Shown piece by piece: positions 15,329 through 15,766 of a DNA stretch of 15,766 nt. Within the stretch, counting starts at the first letter, position 1; the number at the start of each line of letters is the position of its first letter. A program made the translations under genes and the position numbers. Below the pieces are notes generated by a model. It saw nothing but the letters and a program-made list of their open reading frames with translations. It made no database searches and had not been told where the DNA came from. This stretch comes from CAKRJP01 sp963658085 (GTDB taxonomy: Bacteria > Bacillota > Clostridia > Lachnospirales > Lachnospiraceae): assembly GCA_963658085.1 (NCBI GenBank), contig CAVKOU010000045.1:1-15766 (forward strand), written 5' to 3'.

Positions 15329-15766
15329 TCAAAGTTCACCGCAAAGATACTCAAGAAGTCCCTGACAGCTCTTAGACACATCATTCCATGTAGCCTTAAA
15401 ATCTCCGCTGTACCAAGGATCTGCCACATCATAACTTTCCCCGATGTACTCCGTCATTTTGTGAATCTTCCCCTCCGGATCAGCACCGACAATCCGCTTC
15501 ATATTTCGGATATTATTACTGTCCATGCCAATCAAAAGATCATATTTATCATAATCTTCCCGGGTCATCTGAACCGCCCTTTTACCTGCACAGGAAATGC
15601 CATGTTTTTCCATCTCTGCTCTTGCCGGAGGATATACAGGATTTCCTACGCCACGCCAGATTTCTTCGGAGCTGGTAGCTGCCGAGGAAATATAAAATTT
15701 GTCTTCGAGTCCTGCTTTCTTAACTAAATCTTTCATAACAAATTCTGCCATAGGGGATCGGCAGAT
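15329..15766 (-). CDS. Low-molecular-weight protein tyrosine phosphatase (5' end beyond window)
   Basis: Cytosolic phosphatase using a Cys-phosphate intermediate in the C-x5-R-S loop. Reading continues to the window edge: the last visible codons give ICRSP directly before MAEFVMKDLV, so the true start lies outside and about a dozen residues, including the nucleophilic Cys, are missing. The Met at 15751 is internal. Other family marks are SSAATSSEEIWRGVGNPVYP, LIGMDSNN and the general-acid loop DVADPWYSGDF. Ile before the loop Cys fits a tyrosine phosphatase rather than a YwlE-type arginine phosphatase, which has Thr there. It lies 103 bases upstream of the glucosaminidase on the same strand. 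Targets are unknown; relatives often regulate capsule or surface polymer kinases. Confidence 0.93.
   Translation of the reverse strand: MCRSPMAEFVMKDLVKKAGLEDKFYISSAATSSEEIWRGVGNPVYPPARAEMEKHGISCAGKRAVQMTREDYDKYDLLIGMDSNNIRNMKRIVGADPEGKIHKMTEYIGESYDVADPWYSGDFKATWNDVSKSCQGLLEYLCGEL

Noticed and set aside
1..15766. CRISPR array, insertion sequence, phage or defence genes
   Set aside because: No regularly spaced direct repeats, transposase, integrase or defence domains were seen; the only long repeats are the ChW units within one gene.

Overview
The window looks like a chromosomal segment of an anaerobic Firmicute, most likely class Clostridia and plausibly Lachnospiraceae. The grounds are a V-type (A/V-type) ATPase operon, a secreted glucosaminidase carrying clostridial ChW repeats, strong GGAGG-type ribosome binding sites, moderate GC and TTG start codons. 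This placement is inferred from gene content and sequence style, not from a database match.

Layout. Positions 1-3222 (+ strand) hold a MATE-family multidrug/Na+ antiporter interrupted by a 154-base run of N (1391-1544), an EamA/DMT-family transporter that may overlap it by four bases, and trmO, a tRNA m6t6A methyltransferase. A structured intergenic stretch (about 3228-3353) and a bidirectional intrinsic terminator (3363-3403) separate these from the convergent minus-strand genes. Positions 3458-12099 (- strand) are one nine-gene V-type ATPase operon in transcription order G/H, C, I, K, F, E, A, B, D. It encodes the peripheral stalk (G/H, E), the catalytic head (A, B), the central shaft (C, D, F) and the membrane part (I, K). 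Its 393-base upstream region carries a terminator for the gene before it, a good sigma-A-like promoter (TTGATT-17-CATAAT), two perfect palindromes and a terminator-like hairpin in the presumptive leader. Positions 12493-15225 (- strand) encode a 910-residue exported peptidoglycan hydrolase: signal peptide, Ser/Thr/Glu-rich linker, GH73 glucosaminidase with Glu409, SH3-like domain, then six ChW repeats arranged as a duplicated triplet. The right edge (15329-15766) holds a low-molecular-weight protein tyrosine phosphatase that is cut inside its P-loop.

How the genes work together. The ATPase genes form a complete rotary enzyme that couples ATP hydrolysis or synthesis to ion movement across the membrane; no essential core subunit is missing. 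The visible proteolipid has the conserved carboxylate but none of the polar Na+ ligands known from Enterococcus NtpK, so proton coupling is the better guess. The transporters, the tRNA enzyme, the wall hydrolase and the phosphatase are housekeeping or envelope functions with no clear functional link to the operon.

I did not find a convincing undescribed multigene system. The observations most worth following are regulatory: a perfect 12-bp hairpin between the F and E genes that buries an ATG and its Shine-Dalgarno-like GGAGG, the hairpin-rich ATPase leader, and the structured element after trmO.
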